The position numbers were made by a program, and so were the translations under genes. Below, one piece after another: positions 12,285-23,477 of a stretch of DNA of 64,000 nt. This DNA comes from Amphirosellinia nigrospora (taxonomy: Eukaryota; Ascomycota; Sordariomycetes; Xylariales; Xylariaceae): NCBI GenBank assembly GCA_004123355.1, contig SCHM01000002.1:744001-808000 (forward strand), given 5' to 3'. How positions within the stretch are numbered: the first letter of the stretch is position 1; each line of letters opens with the position of its first letter. The notes under the pieces were generated by a model that was given only the letters and a program-made list of their open reading frames with translations, searched no databases and was not told the DNA's origin.

Positions 12285-13452
12285 ATGGCCATCAACGATG
12301 AGGTCCCGGGCTTGAGGTCATCGTGCGCTGCAACGGGCAAACACTAGCAGAATATGAAGATCCGCACGCCGACGACGATAACGACGTAGCTGCTTGTCCG
12401 ATGACAACCAAGTATATTGAGTGTATCGATGATGCCGAGTTGAGGTCACTATTCGCATCCACTCCGACTACCAGTGGGGATATCGCAACCATGTCGTTGT
12501 GTGCTATAACTTATGTAGATGGAGAGTTCATCCAACATCCTGTCTTCCGCAACGATAAGACAAGTGCTGGCGGATATGCAGAACGCTATATTCGAGGACA
12601 TGAACGATATTCACCAGCAATGGCTCTTGGTTGCTACGGAAATTTAAGTTTGCCGCCGTGAAGACAAGTGTGTGCCCCAATCCAAGTCCCAGTCTTTCTT
12701 TATTAACCAGCGTGACAGTTGATGATGCCCAAAAGAGCGCGTGGAGAGCGACTAGAAGTCGCAAAAACCTCGGTACCATCGAGGTTAATTCAAAAGAAGC
12801 ATCGAGGTCGGTCCCCAGCGGTTATGGCACTCGTGCTGCCAGTTCAAGCTCTTTGAACTAGCAGAAAGTCCTTGAAAGGAAAAGCTGTTTCGCATGGCAC
12901 ATCGTAAGCGCTCGACGGCTACTTGTTTTTCGAGTAACAATTCAGCTCACATCATTCAGATACGGTGCCGGCCAAGTAACAAGGCTCCCAATTTTATTAG
13001 TAGTCACGATATAGTGGAGGACAATGGCCCTATTCTCATCATTAGATTTATTTATCGGTCTAGAGGTGTGTCTACACCCGCACATAGGCGTCCAGCCTCA
13101 ACTAACAACAAAATCTCATAGATGCTCTCAAGCGCGAGTTCATCATTCCACGTACCCCGTCCGTCTCGCCCATCTTGCTGATTTGACACCCGCCGAGAGA
13201 GACGTCTAGCCAGAGAACGACTAGATGAACTACGGGTAAGTCACGCTCTCTTGTTCCTGTATACAATTCGTTATCTCATAACACTTGTTTTAGGAGATGA
13301 AGATGAAACAAGAGAATAGAATCCCCACGATCAAACGCGAGTTCGGCGAAATCGTTGACCTAACGACAGAGGCCCCGGCGCCGCCGGCTACAAAGAAAAC
13401 ACGTCTCAGCGATGGCAGACAAGTGGATATGATAGATCTGACTGACGACTGA
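12285..13452 (+). CDS. DUF7918-family protein with C-terminal SUMO-interaction-like motifs, frame-broken
   Basis: Conserved fungal protein of unknown function. The start at 12285 gives MAINDEVPGLEVIVRCNGQT, then TLAEYEDPHADDDND and KYIECIDDAEFEVTIRIHSD, the typical opening of the DUF7918 beta-rich domain. YVDGEFIQHPVFRN and LRKFKFAAVKT follow. Intron 12668-12718 joins to IDDAQKSAWRATRSRKNLG and TIEV. Later blocks are FELAEK, LKGKAVSHGTS, ALKREFIIPRTPSVS and ARERLDELR, each reached by a frame change or intron. A last intron (donor GTAAGT near 13235) leads to an exon ending EFGEIVDLTTE ... QVDMIDLTDD with a stop at 13450-13452. VDLT and IDLTDD resemble SUMO-interacting motifs (inference). I am confident of the family and less so of the exact exons: at least five one-base breaks occur. 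Confidence 0.75.
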
Positions 13453-13691
13453 AAGAGGCAGGTCGCCAAGTTGTAACAGGATGGCTTTATATCTCGGAGT
13501 CCGGTATTTTCTGCTTTGATGTTTTCTACGTATCACTACTCTAGAAGCCGGTTTGCTCGGGACGGTAGGGTGGGTTTTCTTTGTCATATGTAATGACTAG
13601 TCGGTGAGGCCGTCGCCATAAGGGATAATTTTGTTGTCTTAGGTTAAGACAATGCAAGTCACACACCCCGCTCGAACGCGTTAGTTGGGAG

Positions 13692-13710
13692 CGGGCGGTT
13701 TACAGGGTTT
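13692..13710 (+). repeat. Diverged direct repeat, copy 1 (CGGGCGGTT...GGGTTT)
   Basis: Reads CGGGCGGTTTACAGGGTTT. A copy with two mismatches lies at 17199-17217 in the same orientation, 3.5 kb away. The two could bound an old element or be chance short matches. Confidence 0.4.
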
Positions 13711-15087
13711 GATAGACCTTGATTAATTGCAGAGCTAGTGAGATACATAATCGAAACGCTCCGGTCGGTTTTTGTAAGCAAATCAAGCCTCACGATGGCA
13801 CGAATTAGTCTGTGCACAGTACTTGTGAGGCTCCCTCGAGATTAGAGAGTAAGGTGAACGACTATCACGTTCCATACACGCACGTCGGTTAATTACTGGT
13901 AGGATCTACATCTTAATCGACATACACTCCTAGAGATAGATTATGCAAAGAGTTACTACTTTTAACTGCTACTGAACGGAAGCGAGGAACTGCCTGAGGT
14001 CTCTATCCTTCTACATAGGCTCCGTGGTGATGTGTGAAACCTTTAGCCTCGCAATTTTAGAACTCGAGAGCCCTCGGTTTAGATATATAGCGGGAAATTC
14101 TCCCCATCACTTGTCGGTTACTTGACGACCGGGAATAAAGTAAATATATCTATCACCACTATTACTATTACAGTACTTATTTACCCTTCGCCTCGTCCCT
14201 CGACCACCGCCATGATAAATGGTTGCAAGCGTAGCCTCAGGAAACCTAGACTGCCTTTCTAGACTCTCTTGCCTCGGAATCCAACACAATCGAAACTGAT
14301 ACAAATTTCCCCAGCGCAGTGCCTACTATTATGGTGCCACCCGGTGGTGAAGTGACAAGGGCTTGTGTTCAAGTGCTTGGAAATTGGAGTTCAATTCAGT
14401 TAATAATCTCTTTGGGTCTCTAAGGGCTTTGGTTTCCTTACTCGGACTTGGATGTAACACCTCTCCCATACCCTCAATTTATAGACGAATTCTAGGACCT
14501 TGTTCTCCTCGCAGGCCTCCGACGGTATGACTCCTCGAGAATGCTATTCTGCCACTATGCTTATGTCTTAACCCACTATAATGATTAGAGTGAAACTGGC
14601 CTCCTGGACTCTCCAAGACTCTATGTGGCGCCTGTGGCTATGTCCTTTCGCTGGTCAGTGTGACAGTGTTGACAAACACAAACTAGGCGAAGGCTAGCTC
14701 TCCACGACCGCGCCCGTGCTTCAAGGTGTACAAGGTATGCAGTCCACGGATGAAGGTGTTACGATTACCGCAACGAACCCCGGCCGTCGCCCAAGAACCA
14801 TAAATATCGACGCGAATAAGCGAGTTCGTGTTGTTCCGGGAAAGAATTTCAACACATGTGCCTCCCCATAACTCCATTTATTGCCCTCGCTAGTCTATTT
14901 ATCGGTTGACTTGTCAGATGATAGATCCTCCCATGACGTAGATACGGTACGTTCAACAAGCTTACACACGATGGTAAATTATAAGTGGCAAAGGTTTACA
15001 TCGACCGCATTGATATGTAAGAACAAAGGTGCCAAGGAGGTTGGGGCAAGGGGAATGTTTCAATGATGTTAGCATTTTCTCTATAAT

Positions 15088-15115
15088 GTTATGAATAGGG
15101 GTGGTAAGTGAAGTG
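15088..15115 (+). repeat. 28-bp dispersed repeat, copy 1
   Basis: Begins GTTATGAATAGGGG and ends AAGTGAAGTG. The copy at 19341-19368 matches 25 of 28 bases, and all three differences are transitions (T/C, G/A, T/C), as expected of repeat-induced point mutation or simple decay. Confidence 0.6.
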
Positions 15116-17198
15116 TTATGCGTAGAAGCTTAAAATGGTCGTCGAAGAAGTGGGCTCTTCAGACACCACGGGTATTGCTACCGATACACTACTAAAAATA
15201 GAACGCTTAGACTGTAATAGATTAGAGACATACAGTGAAACGGAAGACGACTACTAGTATCCCCCTTTCTACTCAAATGTGCTGCTGCCAATAAGTTTGG
15301 TTTTATTTGTTAATATTAACATCTTTTTATTAGTGATCTCGTAGTTGTCGGTGCCTTTCTAGCCTTGAATGTAAGCCGTTAAGTGTGGTCCCACGGCCCT
15401 TGCAAATATGTCATTAGCTAGTTCGCTGGCTAATTATCCTAAGAACACGAGACATGGAAATAGCTCTTTGTTGTTAGGTAGAATATTAAGATACAAGCGA
15501 GCTGAGCAACCAGCTTACTTAGGCGTGTGTGCCGCAATAGGATAATAGTTCCGATCCCTTGCGCAACAACGAAAGTCTACGCTTACTCTCATACTTACAA
15601 GATTCCGGAAATGAGTGTCACCGCTTCATCATTCGCAATTTCCCTGTGGCTCATATCATCCATACACAAACATTCTCTACCTGGCGGCCAATTCCTGCGT
15701 CACATAAGCGGCATTAAAAGATTGAGTAAGGGAATGATAGCGAGTTGCTTCAAGCATATATCGAAACCAATTATATCGGTCGGATTACCGCCATCACACG
15801 ACAGGTGAGTAGTTGTAAAGAGCAAGGTTCAATTCCTGGCGCTCTATGGTTAGTCCTCTACGCCGGTCACTTACCTCGTTAAAAAAGATGTGGCTTCACA
15901 AGCATTGTTGTCCAACTCTTAGTGTCCACCATCCTGGTCGTCGAGGCGTAAATGTGGTTGTGCTAGGGGCCCAGAACCCCCTTGTAGGTAGTTGCTAGTT
16001 GTTTGCTACGGAAATACACGGTAGTTTTGGAAGACGAACTCTGTGCACATGTCCGACATCAAAACAACGATGTGTGTTTTGCTGAGAGGGAACGGCTGCA
16101 GTGGCACTACATTTATGTCACGTCGGCTATTGAACAAGATAAACAAACATTAGGATGTAAGGGCATACGACGCTGAAATACACTTGGGATTTTCCGTCAG
16201 GTAGGACATATCAATAGTTCATCCTTGGACCAACGATATCATTCACAATGTTGTCCATAAGCACAGAACAGGGCTAACGGAGAAATTTATGCAAGGGGCT
16301 ACATGTCAATGGCCAATCCTCATGAACTGTTAGGAAATAGCTTCGGCCTTCTCCAGCGTTGAACATACTAACCTAATATGTTACCTTCTTTCGAAAGAAC
16401 GTAGTATCAAAACAACAATAACAACCATAGCATATACTGATAGTTGTCTAATCTAAGAGATACGAGCATGATAATAGCGATTGTAGAGTTATCATGGTAT
16501 TGCATGTCTCTTGTGGCTCACAACATATAGTCTTCGCAGAAAAATCACTCGATTCTTATCAAACATGAAGATAGTTAAAATTTTGCTGTCATGCCTAGTT
16601 CTCTCTCTAGGCTCGTAGTTGACGTTGTATATGAGTACCTTGTCCGCTCCTAATGCCGATGAGGCTGGGCGATTAACGAGTTTCTAGCGGTGTGGCCATT
16701 GAGGCACCGGTTCGGTTGGATCCCGTGGTTCTATACAACCCTCTTAGCCGTTGCATAATGTCATGTACGCCACAACCAACCTCTAGAAGCTGCCAAGAAA
16801 CCAGCTGACATGAGGAGAAGCAGTCGAACAAATAGGAATTATGGTATCCCTTACTCATACATGGGTGCATGCATAGCGTCACGTTTGACGGTGTGTGAAT
16901 GGAACTTATATCGACGCAGAAGAAATGGCTTGGCACAATATGGAGGACAGGTGTATGGGTTCGTGACACTAAATGCATATGAATGTGCAGATGATCTCGA
17001 GTCTAGGGAGAAAAGCGAAGGGAGGGATTGTCAGTGCTTCATCCTCCGGATTGCCGGCAGTGACGGCCTCTGTGACAGCCGTTCCACGAATTTAAAACAA
17101 CATGCGAATCAATGAATCACAGGCGCCAACAATCCGGCTGCGTAACAGAATACTATCGTATTAGATGACCTTGTCATAGTCCACGTGTGAGTCAAAGA

Positions 17199-17217
17199 CG
17201 GGCGGTTGACGGGGTTT
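17199..17217 (+). repeat. Diverged direct repeat, copy 2
   Basis: Reads CGGGCGGTTGACGGGGTTT, matching 17 of 19 bases of the copy at 13692. The flanks are only loosely alike (TAGACCTTG versus TCAAACTTG). Confidence 0.4.
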
Positions 17218-17804
17218 AGTCAAACTTGTATCACTTTATTCAACTGCCCTGCTTAGAGGAGCATATGCTTGAAACACTTCCATGTATGGGTTGAGGCCGC
17301 TCTTATGCTTATTTTTATACGTATAACGTCTTGAAATGGCACAGATTACTTCAGATGCGTAATTAATGGGGAGAACTTATTCGCGAATTTGCCCCTTAAC
17401 ATACTGATGCTGAATAGTAACGAAGGGGTTGAGGGGTTACTTAAACAAGACTTGCGAGATTCGAAGATCGACAGACGTGGAACGCTATGGAAGCCTGCAT
17501 GTACTACCACAAAACATAGCATCCCAGTCTCGACCAGCAAAAGGAAGCGAGATGATATTGGATTTGTATTCCCTCCACATGGGACTTGTAGTAAATGTGC
17601 TACTTCGGCTTCGGGACTTTGGTATCCAGGAAAAGCTCCCGCGATTGCTCAACCCGAGGAGAGTAATACAATGGCCTCCACGTGGATCTATATATTGCTC
17701 TGTTTTCTCATCAGTTAGTCAACCCCTAATAGCCAGAAGCACGTATCCGCTGCCTACATCCCATAATACTTCACGTCACTTCACTTTACACCTAGCCATC
17801 CAGA

Positions 17805-18451
17805 ATGACGAGGTACCCAAGACATCAAGAATCTAAAGAGTGGGCAGAGTACTTTGCAAACTTAGCCCGAGACATCAGAGCTATCTGGGACATTCTCACA
17901 ACTTCCCCCGTTCGCAATCCAGTGCAGCTTCCACCAGCGCAACTCCCACCAGCGCAACTCCCACCAGTGCAACTCCCACCAATACGACTCCTGCCCCCAC
18001 ACCACCTTACCTAGTGGTCAAGCACGAAACGAACCAAGTTTCCATGTCAGTGAATACAGACGCCCTGGCGGCAGAATGGTCGATGCGGAACGATCAGCAC
18101 GAGGAGAGAATTCCATGTCGCGAGAGGAATGAACCAGCGGCCGGAGCTGAGGCTCGACAGGATGGGCCTAACTTTGTCTTCGGCGATGCTGCCCAGCCAC
18201 AAAAGCGACAACCGCAGATGATGAACATACAGTATACGAACAGTAGTACTACAGTTACTGTTCATAACAACGACGCTCGCTCGCTGGGACTAAACGTTGG
18301 TCTATTTGGATTAGGTCTAGGTGCAGGTCTAGGAAGTGGTATGCCAGGAATGGATATTAGCTGCAACCGACCGTTCTCCCTGGCCGTTACTGCAAACCCA
18401 CTCGCGGTTATTGCTTGTGTGCTTCTGGCGATCTGGGTTTTCAGAGGGTAG
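17805..18451 (+). CDS. Hypothetical protein with Ser/Thr/Pro repeat and C-terminal membrane segment
   Basis: I do not recognise the family. The start at 17805 gives MTRYPRHQESKEWAEYFANL, a helical, possibly coiled segment. One missing base in the CCCCC run at 17905-17909 moves the frame into a Ser-Ala-Thr-Pro-Thr repeat coded by a 15-bp tandem repeat (17931-17990). A polar middle follows (NQVSMSVNTDALAAEW, then FVFGDAAQPQKRQ), then NIQYTNSSTTVTVHNND and a Gly/Leu-rich stretch (LGLNVGLFGLGLGAGLGSG). The end is a single hydrophobic helix, FSLAVTANPLAVIACVLLAI, with only VFRG after it. The layout suggests a tail-anchored or single-pass membrane protein of about 215 residues. With the uncorrected frame the repeat would instead code Gln-Leu-Pro-Pro-Ala; the longer downstream frame argues for the correction. 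Confidence 0.6.
17931..17990 (+). repeat. 15-bp coding minisatellite, four copies
   Basis: Four consecutive units of CCACCAGCGCAACTC: two identical, one with a single change (AGTGC) and one with AATACG. The unit length is a multiple of three, so copy-number change keeps the frame of the host protein. Confidence 0.85.
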
Positions 18452-20420
18452 TGCAAGGAACTCTGCGCCTGTTTGTAGGTAATGATAGTTGTCGTTGCAC
18501 GAAGGCCTTTAAACAACCTTCGTAGGCTAGTCTGGCTATAGATACGAGTTTAGTTGCTGTAAATCTCAGACATGCCTTGTGACAGGTTGACCACAAAACA
18601 AATGCGTCCGTCGCCCCAGTCGCCATCATACTTAACAAGCGCCCTTTGCATCAACAGAAAATACATAAAACAAACCCTCTATAAAAAAGAAGATAAGAAT
18701 CTCCGCGGATGGTTGGGTCTACTTGGACACTCTTGTCTCTTTCAATTGCGTGACCCCTCCTGATAGTTTCACCCTTATTAGCGTCTCTCCTACTGTCGCC
18801 GTTTCATATAAGCTAACCTAGTATGCAGTTAAATACCGGTTTAGTTGTTGCTGAATGAGTGAGGTGAGAAGAATAACACGAAGAGAACATTCCATGCCGT
18901 AATAGGGGTGGGCCGGAGGCCGGACCTAGGACTCGGCACGATTAGCCCAACTTTGCTTTTGAATATGCAGCACAACGGCGACAACAACTACGAGAAAATA
19001 TCCAAGTGCACTGGAGTAAAAGTAACACCCTGATCACTATTTCTGACAACTCTACTCGCCTGTGGGCAGTCAACTTCGGACCAATGTATGGGAATGACCT
19101 TGGTAGGTCAATGATGCATACCCGACTCGCGCTCTCATAGCTATCACTGTGTTCATCATGATTGGGGGTTGATAAGGTAGGTTTATATATAATGAAGAAC
19201 ACAAGCTAGGTTTAACAAGGACCACTATGCACTATCATGAGATACAGGGGACGAAAGCCTATGTCGACAAAAGAGGTTACATGTACAATGAGAGTCAAAG
19301 AGTTGGGGTTTCTTTTGTGTGAGCTTTCTCCTCAAACTACGTTATGAATAGGGGCAGCAAGTGAAGTGGAGTGAGTGGGAGTGCAAGGGACCTGGGGGGT
19401 ATGAGAAGTGTTAGGGAACGAAGGACTACCTTTCTGCTCTCCTACATTCCTAGCAAACAGCTTCATTCTGTCTGCCTAGTCAGTCAAGGCATTCTTCATT
19501 ATCTTGAAGTCCCTAAGTGCATAGATCATTACATTGAGACATATGCAGGTATATCTCAACTAGGCGTTGAAAATTCCTGCTACTGAAGCCAGTAGGACAT
19601 CAATGATTGGTCTCACCGCTCTAAATGCTCATGTGTCTAGATATGACTCTTGTTGATCGAAAAGGACGCAATCGATACAAATTTCAAACTCAGTTATGTA
19701 CTGACCTGCCTGATGTAGGTACCTAGGTTACAAGAATCCTTCAAATGGAAGGAGACAGGAAGGTTCCGCAGGCCTATCAGTAAGGAAGACGTAAGGCATC
19801 ATACGTTGACCACTTCTATACAGATATGTATATAATCTTTAACACTCACATGACACACTTCAGGATGTATAGAATACCAAATTAATTTTAATTATCCTCA
19901 AGATCACTAGACGCGCCTATGACAAGGTATTAACCGAGACCCATTCATAGACCATAAACCGAAACGTCCATTACTTTTAAACAAACTAGGTAGGTTGGTT
20001 GGTAGATAGGTAAGTAGCCTGAGTAATCCCAAACGTCCCCTCTGTCTCCATCGTCGGGGAAAAGGAAGGAAAACAACGCCGTTCGTAAAGGGGGTATGGT
20101 ATGTCCAGTCCGTCATGAGGAATCATGCCCTCCCCCATTTCCCTTATGAATCGGAGAATGCATATATAGGTATTGGTTAGTTGGTATATAACCCCCCAAC
20201 GCCCTTGAACTCCCTTCTCAATCCATCCCAAAAGACAAAATGCCGCCGAAATCAGGCTCGCTCCTGGGAATGCCGTACGCAATGATGCGATAACAAGAAT
20301 TTGAATTCGTACAAAGAACACCCATGATTGACCCTCAATCATCACAGCACCGTACTCCACTTTCCCACCCTATATACCCCATTACCGCGGCATGAATCGC
20401 AAGGCCCAGAAAGCCTCGAC
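18452..20420. other. Spacer with 28-bp repeat copy
   Basis: No gene recognised. A 124-codon minus-strand frame at 19986-20360 has a hydrophobic stretch but no conserved pattern and overlaps the 3' flank of the coiled-coil gene. Confidence 0.45.
19341..19368 (+). repeat. 28-bp dispersed repeat, copy 2
   Basis: Same-orientation partner of 15088-15115. The central part reads GGGGCAGCAAG here and GGGGTGGTAAG there. Weak similarity may extend upstream (TTTCTC and GTTGGGG in both). Confidence 0.6.
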
Positions 20421-22419
20421 CTAAGAGCGGCCCTTAGCCGCGCGACCAGTGGGCGCGCTCACGTTACGATCCGCCCCTACACCGGCCATCATCTGTCTGT
20501 GAGGTGTCATGGTGCCCTGCATCGCGCTCCTAGCACGTCCCCGGCGCTCTCTTATCTGGGCCAGGGCTTGCTCGCGGGTCATGGTCGGCGTTAATGCCGG
20601 GTTGTTTACGTCAAAGGACGGTGTGCGGCCGCTTCCTCGATTTGAGGTGAAGGGAACCGAGTGTGGCTTCGCGTTCTCGTCTTGGATGGGGATTGTCGTC
20701 GTCGTTGTCGTCACGGTGTAGAAAGCCGCAGATGTGTGGGGCCGTGAGTCGGATAGTGTCTCCGCATCGGCAGGGAAATCTGGAGTGTCGTTCGTTTCCG
20801 CTTCTTCCGAAGCATCGTCATCTTCTATAGCGCATGAGCCATCGCCGTTTGTGCTGGGTATTTTGAACACTAGATTTGCCTCGCTTTCGCGAGGTGCATT
20901 AAGGAGCGAGAGTAGAGATGTTCGCTCTTGGGCCATAAGAGCGAACGTAGGTGGTCAACGGAGGGAGTTCGGGCGTAACGAGTATGTTCAGGTGGTAGAT
21001 CTGTAGGCGCAGGGGGCTCCCGCGTGGCCTCACCCTCTTCCTCTTCTCGTTCCATAGCTTCTAGTTCATTCTGGGAGAGCGTGCGAAAAATACCTTCTGC
21101 TGGGACAAATATGGTCCCACGACGGGACTCCCTCCTATCTCGCTGCCTCGCTTGTTCAATTTCCTCTTGAGCATCACTCGTTGGGGGCTCAATTTGATGG
21201 AGCTCAGCAGGGATCTCGGCCTGCTCTTCTGACTCTAGTAGAATGCTTTCTGTAAGTGGCGAAGGCTTGCTTGGTTCGGCGTGCTTTCCTAGTATCACTA
21301 GATCTGATGGGTCGACAATCTCGATTGGGCCAGTTCGCTCCTTGCGTGCTGACGAGGTTAAGCTCCGGCGTAAGGGCGAGGGCGATTTGGGTTGGGTGGA
21401 GCGCAACTCAAGCTCGGCTTGAATGAATTCAAGATGGTCCTGTGTTCGATCTGCTCTCTGCTTCTCCCACTGCCAGAGCCGCGTCAGCTCTTCGATCTCA
21501 GCCTCGGTTGCGGCCGACGATATTATGTCGAATGTCGTCAAGGACTCCCGGCCTTGCAAACTCTTTCTAGGAGAAGCAAATTCGCTATCCGGATCCTCTG
21601 GGGGCAGTGGCAGGCGTCCCTCGGCTGCTATCCTGGCAATTTCCTCGCTCTGGACAGCAGCCTTGAAGGCATCGCGCTCTTCCTCGAGGAATGTAATGCG
21701 TTCTTGAGCCTTTCTAACTCTTGTTGTAATTCCGCCAGCTGATAGCGTGCAGCGAATGCTTCCTGTTCTCGTGCCTTACTGAGCTCCTTCTCACGCTCGA
21801 GGCATTCTTCTGTCGACTTTGCAGCGACTCGTGTAGACTTGAGGTCCTCCTGTAACTTGAGGATGGATGATTGTGACTTGAAAGTTTCCTTGCGCGCCCG
21901 TCGGATTTCTTTCTCCCATATAGCCTGAGTATGCGAATAGGTCTCTTTGGCTCGTCCGTAGCTCTCCTATAATAATTGCACAATATTAGTACCGAGCACC
22001 GGTGCGGCTTCTCGCCTAGTGCGGCCAAAACATACCATAACAGTTTCCAGTCTCTCTCCAACCTTACGCTCCCGTTCACGGCCCTCGTCTATTTGCCTGC
22101 GGAGTGTCCTAGATTCTTCCCTGTATCTGCGCATCTCGGTCTCGGCCTCCTCTCTGCCTATCATGGCTCGCCTGAGGGCCGCATCGGCCGTCATTCTCTC
22201 GAGTTGCTTCGACATGGATGTGGCGCCCGGCGGAAGATGCGACAGGTTGTTGAATTGGCGAATCTTATCATGCACATCGCTATCACGCTGGGCGCTGTTG
22301 CTGGTGGCGGCGAACATGGGATTCTGGTGATTGACACGGTCCGGGGTTACGGGCTGAAGGGGTGTCGCATTCGCACCGGGCGGGCTGGGCGAGCTGGGAG
22401 AGCTCCCGAAGTCTTCCAT
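20421..22419 (-). CDS. Conserved coiled-coil protein of filamentous ascomycetes, frame-broken
   Basis: About 620 residues after frame correction. The start at 22419 gives MEDFGSSPSSPSPPGANATP. A long heptad-rich, charged region follows (ALRRAMIGREEAETEMRRYR, GRERERKVGERLETVM). Intron 21967-22035 joins to ESYGRAKETYSHTQAIWEKE, then the coiled coil continues (KLQEDLKSTRVAAKSTEE, AREQEAFAARYQLAELQQEL). A one-base break near 21707 leads to ITFLEEERDAFKAAVQSEE and SLTTFDIISSAATEAEIEEL. A second break near 20935 leads to MAQERTSLLSLLNAP and a low-complexity tail ending in MTREQALAQIRERRGRARSA. I remember this as a broadly conserved fungal family sometimes annotated as spindle-pole-body associated (SnaD/Cut12-like), but nothing visible proves a function. 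Both breaks are single missing G bases in GG/GGG runs. Confidence 0.72.
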
Positions 22420-23477
22420 CTTGATATTTCCGTTACTCGCACAAGGATGTAGTTTGATTCTGCAGAGACGATGGAGTTCCCAGCTTCAAATATTGGTTCG
22501 ATGTGTTGGCGGAATAGGAATGTGGAATGGGCTTGTAGCGGTATAGTGTTGTGGGCGCTTGCCTCGAAAACGTTGAAGTCTTCTAGTAAAGTCACTAATT
22601 TAGTTGTCGGTGTGTTTACTGTTCACGTGGGGCCGCGTTGCCAGGCCAATATTAGCTCGAATGATTCGATGCTAAAGTTGGCCCAGATGGTACACCTGTT
22701 CACAACTGCCAGCGTATCTCCCCGCCAACCCCCACATTTTTAACTCCTATAGCGAACTTCGTCTCTACCCCTGCACTTTGTCATCGGGTTTCCCTATGTC
22801 GAGATGTTGGTATTATGTTTAATAGATAATCACTTGTTGGTAAATAGAACTGTGTTACACCACATTGTATTGCACCTCAATTGAAGAACCATGATGAAAT
22901 TTACTCGCCTTGGGACTAAAAGTGAAACACTGAAACAAGCGAAGACCAAGGTCACAAACGCCAGTCGCTGGCTCACATGCATGAGAAATGACGACTGATC
23001 CAACACCCACGAATTCAAATTGACTTTGGTGAGAATCACTACTTTGCATAATGTGAAATTGGCCCGGGATGACCCATGTATGGATGTGGTAAAAGCTTGA
23101 ATTGAGTACTCCTTTGAGTCCAGAGCCCCCGCCAGGTTCTCCTTTTGCTAGAATGTACAGACATGAACGCTGTTGATGCATCTCCAACAGCGTAAGCCGA
23201 GAGCATGAGATGGAAAAGAAACGCCGACGCCGAACCCCTATGTGCCCACTCTATAATGCCAAATATCCAGCTGCAACGCATTTCGCCACTCCCCGTATGA
23301 CAATAGCCGCACGTGATGGCCATTGCGCTTGGCATTCCCAAACAAACTATCTTTTGATACTGCAGTCGTTTGAGCCTTCAGGCTTATAGTGTATAGTGAG
23401 CGAGCCGATTAACCTAGGAGATTATAGTTGTCCAGTAGAGAAAGACCATGCGCCTACTCTCAGTGTATACGCGGTCC
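22420..23477. other. Intergenic between two convergent or tandem minus-strand genes
   Basis: This holds the promoter of the coiled-coil gene (22420-22750). Between 22830 and 23341 two overlapping minus-strand frames of 100 and 110 codons (MGMPSAMAITCGYCH; GEPGGGSGLKGVLNS) could be one frame-shifted short gene, but no family is recognisable. Confidence 0.4.

Larger units (their letters stand above)
13453..17804. other. 4.35-kb gene-poor tract
   Basis: No coding region is identifiable in either strand, even allowing frame changes; the longest open frames (about 100 codons at 16673-17115) have no domain-like pattern. It contains two diverged copies of a CGGGCGGTT motif (13692, 17199) and one copy of a 28-bp repeat (15088) whose partner is at 19341. 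This is consistent with decayed mobile DNA, but no transposase or terminal repeat was recognised. Confidence 0.5.

Noticed and set aside
15800-15850. tRNA-like T-arm (GGTTCAATTCC)
   Set aside because: The T stem has a mismatch and no matching acceptor strand, D-arm or anticodon arm lies upstream.
16673-17115. Opposed 101-codon frames on both strands
   Set aside because: Mutually antisense, no conserved residues, in a gene-poor tract.
19986-20360. 124-codon minus-strand frame with hydrophobic stretch
   Set aside because: No conserved motif; it lies in the 3' flank of the coiled-coil gene and overlaps short TAGGTAGGT repeats.
22830-23341. Two overlapping minus-strand frames (100 and 110 codons)
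   Set aside because: Could be a frame-shifted short gene, but neither frame shows a recognisable family, splice signals or distinct codon bias, so not called.
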